From Peribacillus muralis (GTDB lineage Bacteria; Bacillota; Bacilli; Bacillales; DSM-1321): a DNA stretch of 64,000 nucleotides. The stretch covers positions 1 to 64,000 of the forward strand of contig NZ_LMBV01000003.1 in NCBI RefSeq assembly GCF_001439925.1, given 5' to 3'. The position numbers and the translations under genes were made by a program. Positions 8,696 to 17,760 of this stretch are shown piece by piece; positions within the stretch are counted from its first letter, which is position 1; every line of letters starts with the position of its first letter. The notes below the pieces were generated by a model. It saw only the letters and a program-made list of their open reading frames with translations, had not been told where the DNA came from and ran no database searches.

Positions 8696-8704
8696 TGGTA
8701 TAAT
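8696..8704 (+). promoter_or_regulatory. Extended -10 promoter upstream of kre
   Basis: TGGTATAAT is a perfect TATAAT with an extended-minus-10 TG. No good -35 box lies at 16-18 bases (only TTACTT at a longer spacing), which is common for extended -10 promoters. It would give a leader of about 165 bases before kre. Confidence 0.6.
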
Positions 8705-8743
8705 ATGAAATGCATAGATGTTATAGTGTAGGGAGAGTTTGTC

Positions 8744-8863
8744 CTGTCTTTAGAAAACGTACATTCATCATTTGTTACGGCTATAGGACTAAATGGCACC
8801 GCATCTCAATATAAGGTATTTACGGAAGGAAACTATGTTTCACTCCTTCTAACTCAATTATGA
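8744..8863 (+). other. Possible 39-codon leader ORF before kre
   Basis: An open frame between the promoter and kre encodes a well-mixed peptide (segments SFVTAIGLNG and YKVFTEGNYVSLLL). It ends with TGA abutting the kre AAAAGGAG site. The only plausible initiator is CTG at 8744, eight bases after GGGAG. A nearby TTG is in another frame and stops after four codons. It may be a real leader with a non-standard start, a gene remnant or chance. Confidence 0.3.
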
Positions 8864-8878
8864 AAAGGAGTTCCCATA

Positions 8879-9382
8879 ATGAACCAAACGAAAGGACATT
8901 CTGAAAGGGATGAGTCTTCGATTAACTCCCTTGCCCAAGCCGTGTTTATCGTTAACAAGCATGCAAAGACCGCGTTGGAGCCTAAAAACTTATACCATTT
9001 AAAACGGCTCGCATTAAGCAAGCTTCTGCAAGAAGGCAAAGCGAAAAAGATTGGCTTGCACTTTTCCGATAACCCCCGTTTTGCAGCGCAGCAATCTGAT
9101 GTCATTGTCGAATGCGGATCGTATGTGTTTCATCTGCCTCCCACTAAGGAAGATTTGAAAAAACTCCCCCATCTCGGCAACCGGGCAGCATCCATACGCA
9201 ATCCTAAAGCAGCTTTGTCCTTATCCAAAGCAAAACAAATCCTGCAATCTTATGTTGGACAAGCCGGAGTCAAACAACCTAACCTCACTACCGAGAAAAA
9301 GGCTTACGGACGCGGGTCGGTCAAGCAGCCTTTTCACAATCCATTCCCTTCCTCCTTCTTAGGAAAAGGTTCAAAGTATTAA
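8879..9382 (+). CDS. kre: Kre/YkyB family regulator
   Basis: The 167-residue protein matches B. subtilis YkyB (Kre) throughout. Examples are AVFIVNKHAKTALEPKNLY, GKAKKIGLHFSDNPRFAAQQSDV, FHLPPTKEDLKKLPHLG and the RNPKAALSLSKAKQILQ block. The C-terminal tail is basic and less conserved. In B. subtilis Kre lowers comK mRNA levels and so affects competence; I rely on memory for that. The start is ATG after AAAAGGAG. It lies convergent to cheV and next to patA, as in B. subtilis. Confidence 0.88.
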   Translation: MNQTKGHSERDESSINSLAQAVFIVNKHAKTALEPKNLYHLKRLALSKLLQEGKAKKIGLHFSDNPRFAAQQSDVIVECGSYVFHLPPTKEDLKKLPHLGNRAASIRNPKAALSLSKAKQILQSYVGQAGVKQPNLTTEKKAYGRGSVKQPFHNPFPSSFLGKGSKY

Positions 9383-9390
9383 GGACAAAC

Positions 9391-9426
9391 AAACAGGCCG
9401 TGAGGTGATTCCTCCCGGCCCGTTTT
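9391..9426. terminator. Bidirectional terminator between kre and cheV
   Basis: AAACAGGCCGTGAGG pairs with CCTCCCGGCCCGTTTT over a five-base loop, with A/T flanks on both strands. Confidence 0.85.
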
Positions 9427-9431
9427 CATGA

Positions 9432-10337
9432 CTATAATACGTATCTATCTATCAATTTTACAAGCTCCGCTATTTCTGGTTTGCTGATTTGGGCGTTCGC
9501 TCCTACCATTTGCCCTTTATGACGCAGGCTATCCGTAATGAGCGAAGAGAAAATGATCACCGGCAATACGGATAGCTCACTGTTTTCTTTAATTCTCCTA
9601 GTCAAGTGGTGGCCATCCATTTGCGGCATTTCAATATCGGTAATCACCATTTGCACTTCTTCCGTTACGTCTTTTCCTGATTCGATCAAACCCTCTAAAT
9701 AGCCAATCGCATCAAGTCCATTTTCATAAAACTCCAAGTACTTGAATCCCGCCTCTGACAATGTATCAAACAATAGCTTCCTTAGTAATGGAGAATCTTC
9801 TGCAATCACGATTCTCTTATCTGAATTTTGACGGATACCGAGCTTCTTGACCTGCTGGATGTTTATTCCTGATTCCGGATTGATTTCGACCACGATTTTC
9901 TCAAAATCCAGTAACAATAACATTTCGCTATTGAGTTTAATGACTCCGATAATCTGACTTTCAAGGCCTTGATACATATCCGATGGCTTTTCGATTTGGG
10001 ACCAGGAAATACGGTGTATCTGTGTCACGGTATGCACATGGAAAACCACTTTTTGCTGATTGAATTCCGCAACTATGAATTTGTCCTGCTCAGGAGATGC
10101 AGAAGGCGGGAACCCTAGAGCGTCGGCCACATTCACAACTGGCAGCACCTCTCCCCGAAGTTCAATGATTCCCTCTACATTTGCATGGGAATGGGGAACA
10201 ACTGTGATCGGTACAGGATTAATGATTTCCTTCACCTTGATTACGTTAATGCCGAATTTATTCTTGCCGATGCCGAATTCCACTATCTCCAGCTCATTCG
10301 TTCCACTTTCCAGTAATATCCCTTTATTTGCTTCCAT
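9432..10337 (-). CDS. cheV: Chemotaxis coupling protein CheV
   Basis: The 301-residue protein has an N-terminal CheW domain (about 10-155) and a C-terminal response-regulator receiver domain (175-300). The phospho-acceptor is D234 in VITDIEMPQMDG; the acidic pair is IAEDSP and the conserved lysine lies in QISKPE. It couples chemoreceptors to CheA and adapts by phosphorylation. The open frame extends 29 codons further upstream, but the ATG at 10337 has GAGGT at seven bases and matches the usual CheV length of about 303. Confidence 0.95.
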   Translation of the reverse strand: MEANKGILLESGTNELEIVEFGIGKNKFGINVIKVKEIINPVPITVVPHSHANVEGIIELRGEVLPVVNVADALGFPPSASPEQDKFIVAEFNQQKVVFHVHTVTQIHRISWSQIEKPSDMYQGLESQIIGVIKLNSEMLLLLDFEKIVVEINPESGINIQQVKKLGIRQNSDKRIVIAEDSPLLRKLLFDTLSEAGFKYLEFYENGLDAIGYLEGLIESGKDVTEEVQMVITDIEMPQMDGHHLTRRIKENSELSVLPVIIFSSLITDSLRHKGQMVGANAQISKPEIAELVKLIDRYVL

Positions 10338-10667
10338 TGGTTTACCTCGCCCTTCTCTTGCTTTTTTCTTTTTTCCGTGCCAAACTACCCATCCAGCAAA
10401 AAGTCTATCATGATTTTCTTCCATACTCTCATACCTAATAATTCGGTTAATTATCGCTTTTGTTTAGAGGAAAGATAAAAAAAGATTCCTTAAGCGGATT
10501 CTTCATTTAAGATAAACAAAAAAATTGGCTAGGGTTGTAGAAAAATAGGTTTTTTAGTGTAGCCATTCAAGGAGGCTTCCTATGACCCCCTGAAATGAAA
10601 AGCTGACTTCCAAAGTACCTTTCCTGCAAAACGGGGTTATTCAGAATTATATTGTAGTTTTAAAGCT
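10338..10667. other. Intergenic stretch upstream of cheV
   Basis: This is an AT-rich non-coding leader and promoter region for cheV on the minus strand. The open frame continuing upstream of cheV here lacks a ribosome-binding site and family similarity. No sharp consensus promoter was found. Confidence 0.5.
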
Positions 10668-10851
10668 GATTGGATTGGAGCGGGTGTTGTGACACTCCTG
10701 AGGGAAATTTCGCGTCTATGTGAGACCCCACAAGCGCACCAACATATAATAAATAAAAGAAGTTGAATATCTACATATAGTAGGCATTCAACTTCTTTTT
10801 TCTTTAATAGGACTTTATCAGTGCCCTCAGCGCCTGCAGTGCAATGAAACG
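10668..10851 (+). repeat. Interspersed repeat, copy B (interrupted)
   Basis: The left part (GACACTCCTGaGGGAAAT, then GTGAGACCCCACAAGCGCA) and the right end (CTGCAGTGCAATGAAACG, 10834-10851) both match the copy near 57.2 kb. In between, about 90 bases of unrelated AT-rich sequence with a strong hairpin (10755-10799) replace the middle of the element. This suggests insertion or replacement inside an older copy. Confidence 0.7.
10755..10802. terminator. Bidirectional hairpin terminator
   Basis: AAAAGAAGTTGAAT pairs perfectly with ATTCAACTTCTTTT around a 17-base loop, with A and T runs outside. It lies about 105 bases past the corA stop and inside the interrupted repeat. Confidence 0.65.
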
Positions 10852-10906
10852 CATAAAGTACAATCCTCCAAAACTGTGGGCATTGGAGTTGAATTAAGTA
10901 GGGATT

Positions 10907-11881
10907 TTAGCTCTTTCGTGATTTTTTCCTTGGGTTCAGCCAGCCTTTTTTAACGAAGTATAAAAACATCATCAAGGCAATTCCGCCCATCATTCCAAGG
11001 ACGAGGAAATAGCCATAATGCCAGGTCAATTCGGGCATAAATTCAAAATTCATCCCATACACACCAACTATGAAAGTCAGCGGCATGAAAATGGTCGTGA
11101 TGACAGTCAACGTCATCATCGTCGAATTCATATTATTGGAGTTCACCGATAAATAACTATCCCTGATATCGGAGGAAAAGTCCCGATAGGATTCAAGCAT
11201 TTCGGTCAACTTCAAAAGATGATCATATACGTCATTGAAATAAAGGTGCTGATCTTTTAAATAATTCAACCGCTCTGATGAAATCATCCTATACAATAAA
11301 TCTCGCATCGGTAAAATGGTCCTCCGCAGCTTGGACATATCTGTCCGCAAATCGAATAGCTGATCCATCAAATCATTTATTGTTTCATTTTCCGTATTGT
11401 CTTCAATGCTTCCTAAATCGCTCTCCATTTTATAAACAGGAGGGAAAAATTCATCGACGATCCTGTCGATGATTCTGTGCATCAAAAAAAATGGGCCTTG
11501 CTTCAGCATTTTATTACCTGATATTTCTTCCCATACCTTTTCCAGCTCAAGCATATCTTCCTTATGAAAAGTGACAATCCATTTTTCCCCGACAAACATA
11601 TCAAGCTCAACTGCTCTGAATATCTTCTGCCTCAGAGCATGTATCACAAGAAATTGATAGTTCTCATAAAAATCCATCTTGGGACGTTGATTGAAGTCAT
11701 CGAGGCAGTCTTCGATTGCCAGTGGATGAAAATGAAAATGCTTGGATAATAGCTCGATTTCTTTAGTTGTAGGATTGGAAAAATCCACCCAATACCACTC
11801 TATATGCGAATCATACAATTCCGATAACGGTATATCAAAATTAACTTCTTGGTTGGACGTTATTGAGCAGGTTCTTATCAT
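10907..11881 (-). CDS. corA: Magnesium/cobalt transporter CorA
   Basis: The 324-residue CorA/2-TM-GxN protein has a large cytosolic funnel domain (1-260) followed by two C-terminal membrane helices. The selectivity signature YGMNFE follows helix one and a Lys/Arg-rich tail (KKGWLNPRKKSRKS) ends the protein. It forms a pentameric Mg2+ channel in the membrane. The start ATG is preceded by GAGGG. No M-box Mg2+ riboswitch was seen in the 158-base gap to patA, which is divergent. Confidence 0.93.
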   Translation of the reverse strand: MIRTCSITSNQEVNFDIPLSELYDSHIEWYWVDFSNPTTKEIELLSKHFHFHPLAIEDCLDDFNQRPKMDFYENYQFLVIHALRQKIFRAVELDMFVGEKWIVTFHKEDMLELEKVWEEISGNKMLKQGPFFLMHRIIDRIVDEFFPPVYKMESDLGSIEDNTENETINDLMDQLFDLRTDMSKLRRTILPMRDLLYRMISSERLNYLKDQHLYFNDVYDHLLKLTEMLESYRDFSSDIRDSYLSVNSNNMNSTMMTLTVITTIFMPLTFIVGVYGMNFEFMPELTWHYGYFLVLGMMGGIALMMFLYFVKKGWLNPRKKSRKS

Positions 11882-12039
11882 ATGTATCAGCCCTCAAATA
11901 TTTTCTTATCTTACATTATACCTTTAATTCATGAATCTCAAAAAGTAATTATCCCCCAACCATACTAAATGATAAAATAGGATGAACCAGTTAAACAAAG
12001 CAGATCATTTAGAAGTATGAAAAGGGAGGATATTCATAG

Positions 12040-13194
12040 ATGGAACACTTAGTTAACCCTTTAGTAAAAGACGTTCAAATTTCAGGAATCCGCAAATTCT
12101 ACAATATGGTCGCTGAAATCGAAGGAACCATTTCTTTAACGATAGGACAGCCAGATTTTCCAACTCCAATGCATATTAAAGAAGCGGCTAAACAAGCCAT
12201 CGATCAGGACCATACGGTTTACACTCACAATGCCGGTTATCTTGAGTTACGCGAAGCTGCATCTGAATATGTTATGGATAAATACAAGCTTTCTTATAAT
12301 CCCGCTAATGAGGTCATCGTGACAACAGGTGCCAGCGAAGGAATTGACATTACATTCCGTACGATCCTCACCCCTGGTGATGAAGTAATTTTGCCAGGAC
12401 CGGTATATCCAGGATACGAACCTATCATCAAAATGTGCGGTGCAGTTCCAATCTATGCCGATACAACCAAAAATGGATTTCGGCTGACTGCGGACATCAT
12501 TGAAAAGTACATAACAGATCAGACTCGCTGTATTGTTTTGCCCTATCCATCGAATCCAACCGGGGTCACATTGTCTGCCAAAGAACTGCAGGACATTGCC
12601 GAATTAGTACGGGGTAAGGATATCTTCATATTAGCCGATGAGATATACAGTGAACTCGTATTTGATCAGGAGCATGTTTCAATTGCAACTTTCCTGAAGG
12701 AACAAACCATCGTCTTGAATGGCCTTTCCAAATCCCATTCCATGACCGGATGGAGGATTGGGCTTCTGTTTGCCCCCGTAGCCATCTCTAAGCATATCTT
12801 GAAGGTCCATCAATATAATGTGACCTGTGCCGCTTCCATATCGCAGAGGGCAGCCTTAGCGGCCCTGACCGCAGGCAAGGATGATGCCATCCCAATGAAG
12901 GAAGAATATGCAAGGAGAAGGGAATACGTTTACAGGCGATTGCAATCAATGAAGCTGGAAATAGTGAAGCCAAATGGGGCCTTTTACTTCTTTATCAAAC
13001 TTCCTGAAGGCTATCCCACTTCGCTAGACTTTTGCCTCAGACTTGTCAAGAAAGAAAAGGTGGCAGTAGTCCCAGGAGATGCATTCTCCCCACTTGGCGA
13101 AGGGTACTTTAGATTATCTTATGCCTATTCCATGGATACTTTGGAAAAGGCTTTGGACCGTATAGAGGCTTTTTTAACTTTACAGGAATCTTAA
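12040..13194 (+). CDS. patA: PLP aminotransferase PatA
   Basis: The 384-residue class I/II aminotransferase has the PLP lysine in LNGLSKSHSMTGWRIG, preceded by the conserved LADEIYSEL and PYPSNPTG motifs. Length and neighbours (cheV, kre) match B. subtilis PatA, which transaminates N-acetyl-LL-diaminopimelate in lysine and peptidoglycan-precursor synthesis. GGGAGG supports the ATG. It is transcribed alone; a 21-bp tandem repeat and then a terminator follow. Confidence 0.9.
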   Translation: MEHLVNPLVKDVQISGIRKFYNMVAEIEGTISLTIGQPDFPTPMHIKEAAKQAIDQDHTVYTHNAGYLELREAASEYVMDKYKLSYNPANEVIVTTGASEGIDITFRTILTPGDEVILPGPVYPGYEPIIKMCGAVPIYADTTKNGFRLTADIIEKYITDQTRCIVLPYPSNPTGVTLSAKELQDIAELVRGKDIFILADEIYSELVFDQEHVSIATFLKEQTIVLNGLSKSHSMTGWRIGLLFAPVAISKHILKVHQYNVTCAASISQRAALAALTAGKDDAIPMKEEYARRREYVYRRLQSMKLEIVKPNGAFYFFIKLPEGYPTSLDFCLRLVKKEKVAVVPGDAFSPLGEGYFRLSYAYSMDTLEKALDRIEAFLTLQES

Positions 13195-13222
13195 GAAGTG
13201 TCACAGTAAAGGCAACGGAGGA

Positions 13223-13424
13223 ATTTCGACTTTGGATGGGATTATTCGACCTGGAGCTGGAACAATTCGTCCTTTTGAAGCATTTATTCGTCCTGGAACG
13301 GGATTTATTCGTCCTTCCGACACATTAATTCGACCTAAAGCAGGTACAATTCGTCCTTCCGAAGCATTTATTCGACCTGGAACGCGGATTAATCCACCTG
13401 ACACTCGAGTTATTCGGGCTTGAT
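13223..13424. repeat. 21-bp tandem repeat, about nine units
   Basis: ATTCGwCCT followed by 12 variable bases repeats at exact 21-base steps from 13244 (13265, 13286, 13307, 13328, 13349, 13370, with degenerate units at 13391 and 13412). A further degenerate unit lies just before 13244. The period is seven codons, so open frames of repeated IRP-type peptides exist on both strands, but neither has a credible start. I treat it as non-coding. Confidence 0.9.
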
Positions 13425-13465
13425 CGTGGTTCATCCGATCGCCATGCCTTTTTCCAAGAAAAATT

Positions 13466-13502
13466 AAAGCTCCAGAGCCTGTTGGTTTCTGGAGCTTTTT
13501 TG
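13466..13502 (+). terminator. Terminator downstream of patA
   Basis: AAGCTCCAGA-gcctgttggtt-TCTGGAGCTT is followed by TTTT. It lies about 270 bases after the patA stop, beyond the repeat array, so the array would be transcribed. Confidence 0.8.
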
Positions 13503-13582
13503 GCATGTTTATTGCGAAATACAGATGCATATCGAGGTTCCCAGGTTCATGAAGGTGTATCTCCGCGAAGGCAAGGCCGTGA

Positions 13583-13948
13583 TTAATATAATCTTCGTAA
13601 AAAACGTATCTCCCGGTATCCTTCTTCCTTATTTGTCGTCGTTAGGCTAACTTCAACAATCGATCCGAGTAAATCCGCCATTACTTCTTCAAATTCCTTT
13701 GCAGAGCGTGGTTTTGAAAAGCCTAAGTTTTTCAATTCACGCATCAGGATTTGGAAACCGGCATTCGTTTCGATATGGCTGAATTTGACCGGCAGGATCA
13801 GCGGACTTTCATTCATCAATTTCAGATCCCAGCGAATGGGTTTTGTTTGATGAATGGTTTTTTCGCGTTTAAAGTCTTCAATCCTGACAATATATCGACC
13901 ATCCTCTAATTCCTGGAATTTCATATGAATGTCATCGAATTCACCCAT
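13583..13948 (-). CDS. Hypothetical protein, possibly DUF669-like
   Basis: The roughly 121-residue cytosolic protein is preceded by AAAGGAG eight bases before ATG 13948; a GTG slightly upstream overlaps that site and is unlikely. The layout is GRYIVRIEDFKRE, then IRWDLKLMNE, then a helix (FQILMRELKNLGF) and a final strand (GSIVEVSLTTTN..REIRFLRRL). This faintly recalls DUF669-type phage single-strand-binding proteins with an OB-like fold. That is a pattern impression, not a match, and no phage genes lie around it. Confidence 0.55.
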   Translation of the reverse strand: MGEFDDIHMKFQELEDGRYIVRIEDFKREKTIHQTKPIRWDLKLMNESPLILPVKFSHIETNAGFQILMRELKNLGFSKPRSAKEFEEVMADLLGSIVEVSLTTTNKEEGYREIRFLRRLY

Positions 13949-14013
13949 AACGATCACTCCTTTTTGTAAAGGCTGTCGCTATCAGCTTATTCATGAAAAA
14001 GAAAAGGTAGCAC

Positions 14014-14886
14014 TTAATTATAGTGTTTATATAAGGCCTGGGTACCGCTATTTCCCTCGCCAGCTTCTGCAAGGTCTTCATAGAGGGATTTACTCAGACT
14101 TAACCCTGGTGCGTCCATTCCCATTTTTTCCGCTTCATCAAGAGCAATTTTCATATCCTTTATAAAATGCTTGATATAGAAGCCTGGTTCAAAGTCTCCT
14201 TTTACCATACGCGGCACTAAATTGGATAGCGACCAGCTGCCAGCTGCGCCAGATGAAATGCTTTGCAGAACGCGGTCCGGATCCAAGCCCGCCTTCTTCG
14301 CATACGATATCGCTTCAGTTACTCCAATCATATTCGAAGCAATGGCAATCTGATTGCACATCTTCGTATGCTGGCCCGACCCCGGCGGACCTTGATGGAC
14401 CACATTACTGCCCATTATTTCAAAAATGCCGCGATTTGCTTCGAACGCGTCACGATCTCCGCCTACCATGATGGTGAGCTTCGCATCACGTGCGCCGATA
14501 TCGCCACCAGAAACCGGTGCATCCAATGCCTCCATGCCTTTCTTCTTGGCTTCCTCGGCGATTCTCATAGCCAAGGTTGGAGTCGAGGTCGTCATATCGA
14601 TTAAAAAAGTACCTTCTCTCCCATTTTCGATAAGCCCATTTTCCCCAAGGTAAATCTCTTCCACATCAGTAGGGTATCCTACCATGGTAAGAATCACATT
14701 GGCAGTCCGGGCAATGTCCTTAGGTGCTGCGGACCATTCTGCGCCCTCTGAGAGCAGCTCATCCGCCTTTTCTTTCGTCCTTGTATATACATTAACCTTA
14801 TATCCTGCTTTAAGCAGATTTCGAGCCATGCTCTTTCCCATAACTCCCAAACCTATGAATCCAATTACTTCGTTCGATTGCGTCAA
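14014..14886 (-). CDS. ykwC: NAD(P)-dependent beta-hydroxyacid dehydrogenase, YkwC-like
   Basis: The roughly 290-residue protein of the 3-hydroxyisobutyrate dehydrogenase family has the Rossmann signature GFIGLGVMGKSMA. Its substrate motif is DAPVSGGDIGA and the catalytic lysine segment is GQHTKMCNQ. It probably oxidises a short 3-hydroxyacid; the substrate of YkwC itself is not established. I prefer TTG 14886, because GGAGG lies eight bases before it, over the upstream TTG. The SDR gene lies 37 bases upstream on the same strand, suggesting a two-gene unit. Confidence 0.85.
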   Translation of the reverse strand: MTQSNEVIGFIGLGVMGKSMARNLLKAGYKVNVYTRTKEKADELLSEGAEWSAAPKDIARTANVILTMVGYPTDVEEIYLGENGLIENGREGTFLIDMTTSTPTLAMRIAEEAKKKGMEALDAPVSGGDIGARDAKLTIMVGGDRDAFEANRGIFEIMGSNVVHQGPPGSGQHTKMCNQIAIASNMIGVTEAISYAKKAGLDPDRVLQSISSGAAGSWSLSNLVPRMVKGDFEPGFYIKHFIKDMKIALDEAEKMGMDAPGLSLSKSLYEDLAEAGEGNSGTQALYKHYN

Positions 14887-14923
14887 TGCAAATTCCTCCA
14901 AATCGTTCTACTTCTTGATAAGC

Positions 14924-15709
14924 TTAAATGGATTTCACCATTCCTCCGTCAACTAAATAAGATTGGCCCGTTAAATAGGTATTGGCACCCGAAACAAGGA
15001 ATGTAACGAACTTCGCAAATTCCTCTGGTTCCCCATAACGGCCAAGAGGAATTTTATCAAGAGCATGTTCTGTAATTTTCTCCTGTGTGACCCCCAGTTT
15101 CTCAGCATTCATTTTATCCAAGTGCTGTATGCGGTCCGTGGCGATCCTGCCAGGCCCAACTGTATTGATCAAGATTTGGTCCGGGGCCAACTCAGTAGCT
15201 AACGTCTTCGACAAACCAACGATTGCGGTCCGGAATGTATTGGACAAAATAAGTCCTGGGATTGGTTCCTTTATGGATGAAGATGCAATATTAACGATTT
15301 TCCCGCCCTGTTTTTTTAAATGTGGCAGGCTTTCACGGATTGTCCTGATGAAGCTTAGTAAATTAAGCTCGAAAGATTGCTGCCACTCTTGATCAGTGAA
15401 ATCGGTAAAGCTTCCCCCTGGAGGACCTCCAGCATTATTGATCAAAATGTCGATACCCCCAAACTCAAGCACCGTTTGGTTTACCAGGCTTTTAATATCT
15501 TCGGCTTTCGTTATGTCCGTGGCCACATATGCTATTTTGCCCGGCCCAAGCAACGATAATTCCTTTTTAACGGCGGCAAGCTTTTGTTCATCGCGACTGG
15601 CAATCATGACATTTGCACCTTCTTTAACCAACTCAGCCGCTATCGCTTTCCCCAACCCTTGACTTGATGCTAAAACCAAAGCATTTTTCTGTCCCAATTT
15701 CAAGTCCAT
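14924..15709 (-). CDS. SDR-family oxidoreductase
   Basis: The 261-residue short-chain dehydrogenase has a variant cofactor loop (ASSQGLGKA in place of TGxxxGxG), the NNAGGPPGG segment, and a serine SSSIKEP region. The catalytic YxxxK is not in its usual form: the matching region reads LSNTFRTAIVGLSKTL, so the tyrosine is replaced. It may therefore be a divergent SDR such as those annotated as 3-oxoacyl-ACP reductase-like. ATG 15709 follows GGGGGATATGAG; the longer frame lacks a site. Confidence 0.8.
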   Translation of the reverse strand: MDLKLGQKNALVLASSQGLGKAIAAELVKEGANVMIASRDEQKLAAVKKELSLLGPGKIAYVATDITKAEDIKSLVNQTVLEFGGIDILINNAGGPPGGSFTDFTDQEWQQSFELNLLSFIRTIRESLPHLKKQGGKIVNIASSSIKEPIPGLILSNTFRTAIVGLSKTLATELAPDQILINTVGPGRIATDRIQHLDKMNAEKLGVTQEKITEHALDKIPLGRYGEPEEFAKFVTFLVSGANTYLTGQSYLVDGGMVKSI

Positions 15710-16041
15710 CTCATATCCCCCATTCTCTATATACAAATATAAATCCATTATATCGTTATAACCGAAAAGTGAAAAATCTGAATAAACTTCCTATGCGCTT
15801 TTTTTACTTGCTTATTTGTTTATAAAAAAAAAAACGACCGGTTGGATAATCCAACCGGCGTCAAAGGGGGAAATGAGAGAATGTCAGCTGTTTAAGTTGA
15901 AGCTAACAACTGTGCTTGATTCTTATTTACCCTGATTTTTATTCGCTAAACATATTTCCCGAAAAATAATAAAGTAAAAAGTGACAGGTCAGCACCCTAC
16001 CAAACAAACCGTGGGTGGGGTGCTGTTCATCACGATTTAAT
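15710..16041. other. Intergenic region between ptsI and the SDR gene
   Basis: It holds two inverted repeats that can end ptsHI transcription (listed separately where strong). The weaker one pairs AGCACCC.ACC (15991-16001) with GGTGGGGTGCT (16014-16024) and has no immediate T run. The rest is AT-rich and contains the SDR promoter region; no gene was seen. Confidence 0.5.
15823..15858 (-). terminator. Terminator downstream of ptsI
   Basis: CCGGTTGGAT-a-ATCCAACCGG is a perfect 10-bp stem, followed on the minus strand by a long T run after a short GTCG. Confidence 0.8.
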
Positions 16042-17760
16042 TTATCGTTTTAAAGCATTTACTACTGCTTCTTTCACATTATCATTCGTATCAAGCTCTA
16101 AAACGTCTTGAGATAGTTTTTTCATATCTTCAAGCGAAAGTTGGCTAATTAACGAACGTGCTTTTAGAATCGAGGTGGCACTCATTGAAAACTCATCAAG
16201 GCCAAGACCGATAAGGATCGGGATAGCCACTTCATCTCCAGCCATCTCGCCACACATTCCAGCCCATTTACCTTCTTTATGAGCAGCATCTATGACCATT
16301 TTTACCAGACGTAAAATCGCCGGATTATACGGTTGATATAAATAAGACACTCTCTCATTCATTCGGTCAGCTGCCATTGTATATTGGATTAAGTCGTTGG
16401 TGCCGATGCTGAAGAAGTCTACTTCCTTAGCAAACACGTCTGCCATCACTGCCGTTGAAGGGATCTCAACCATAATGCCGACTTCGATGTTCTCAGCAAC
16501 TTGGACACCACCATCAAGCAATTCCTGTCTGACTTCAGCCATGACCGCTTTCGCTTCACGGAATTCAGCCAATGTGGCAATCATCGGGAACATGATCTTC
16601 AAATCCCCGTATATGCTTGCGCGAAGCAGGGCACGTAGCTGAGTCCGGAATATCTCCTGTTCATTAAGACAGAGACGGATTGCACGGTATCCAAGGAAAG
16701 GATTCATTTCCTTAGGAAGCTCCAGATACGGCAACTCCTTGTCTCCGCCAATATCAAGCGTGCGGACGACTACCGGCTTTCCTGACATTCCTTCCAGTAC
16801 AGCTTTGTAAGCCTCGAACTGTTCATCTTCACTTGGAAAATCATTTCTGCCCATATAAAGAAACTCAGTACGGTATAACCCGATTCCTTCACCGCCGTTT
16901 TGATGAACGCCGTCTAAATCTTTCGGAGTCCCGATGTTGGCAGCCAATTCGACATGATGACCATCTTTTGTAACCGTTTGTTCATTCACCAGCTTCGCCC
17001 ACTCAGCCTTTTGCTTAGCATAGGCAACCTGTTCATCTTCGTAGCGTTTCACCAATTCAGGAGTAGGATTAACATGAACTTCACCCTTTGCTCCGTCAAT
17101 AATGATCAAGTCTCCATTTTCAATCGACGAAGTTACTGATTTTGCCCCAACGACTGCTGGGATTTCCAATGAACGAGCCATTATGGCCGAATGAGAGGTA
17201 CGTCCCCCGATATCAGTCGTAAATCCTTTAACGTAAACTGGATTCAACTGAGCTGTATCGGAAGGAGTCAAATCCTCCGCAATAATGATCACTTCTTCAG
17301 CAATCATGCTCGGATTTGGAATATGAACACCTAAAAGATGAGACAGCACCCGTTTTGTTACGTCACGGATATCGGCTGCTCGTTCCTTCATGTATTCATT
17401 ATCCATTTGCTCAAACATCGTAATGAACATGCTTGCTGTCTCGTTTAAAGAAAACTCAGCGTTGACTTTATCCGATTGTATTTTATCGGAGATCGGATTT
17501 ATAAGCTCCGGATCTGCCAATACGAGCAGGTGCGCGTCGAAAATCGCGGCTTTATCGGCCCCTAGATCTTTTTCGGCATTTTCCCTGATAACCTCTAATT
17601 CAACCGTGGACTTTTGAATAGCTTCCTTAAAACGGGATATTTCCGCCTGAACGTCTTCTATGCTTCTTTTTTCGATCGTTAAATCTGGCTCTGTAAGTCG
17701 ATAGGCTTTAGCGATGGCTATCCCGTTTGAAGCTGCTATTCCACTAATCAAAGTGGACAT
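16042..17760 (-). CDS. ptsI: PTS enzyme I
   Basis: The 572-residue phosphoenolpyruvate-protein phosphotransferase takes phosphate from PEP and passes it to HPr for sugar uptake. The active histidine is H190 in [12 protein letters not shown]. The PEP-binding C-terminal half shows [14 protein letters not shown], the [12 protein letters not shown] segment and the cysteine motif GMCGEMAG. Length is normal. Its ATG shares one base with the ptsH stop (TAATG), so translation is coupled. It is transcribed with ptsH from the promoter at 18185-18213. ptsG is not adjacent here. Confidence 0.97.
   Translation of the reverse strand: MSTLISGIAASNGIAIAKAYRLTEPDLTIEKRSIEDVQAEISRFKEAIQKSTVELEVIRENAEKDLGADKAAIFDAHLLVLADPELINPISDKIQSDKVNAEFSLNETASMFITMFEQMDNEYMKERAADIRDVTKRVLSHLLGVHIPNPSMIAEEVIIIAEDLTPSDTAQLNPVYVKGFTTDIGGRTSHSAIMARSLEIPAVVGAKSVTSSIENGDLIIIDGAKGEVHVNPTPELVKRYEDEQVAYAKQKAEWAKLVNEQTVTKDGHHVELAANIGTPKDLDGVHQNGGEGIGLYRTEFLYMGRNDFPSEDEQFEAYKAVLEGMSGKPVVVRTLDIGGDKELPYLELPKEMNPFLGYRAIRLCLNEQEIFRTQLRALLRASIYGDLKIMFPMIATLAEFREAKAVMAEVRQELLDGGVQVAENIEVGIMVEIPSTAVMADVFAKEVDFFSIGTNDLIQYTMAADRMNERVSYLYQPYNPAILRLVKMVIDAAHKEGKWAGMCGEMAGDEVAIPILIGLGLDEFSMSATSILKARSLISQLSLEDMKKLSQDVLELDTNDNVKEAVVNALKR

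Noticed and set aside
10338-10424. 29-codon N-terminal extension of CheV
   Set aside because: ATG 10337 has a good GAGGT site and gives the family length; the extension is basic and unlike CheV.
13201-13530. 109-codon minus-strand ORF and 63-codon plus-strand ORF with IRP/GRI repeats
   Set aside because: Both are products of the 21-bp tandem repeat being a multiple of three; neither has a ribosome-binding site.
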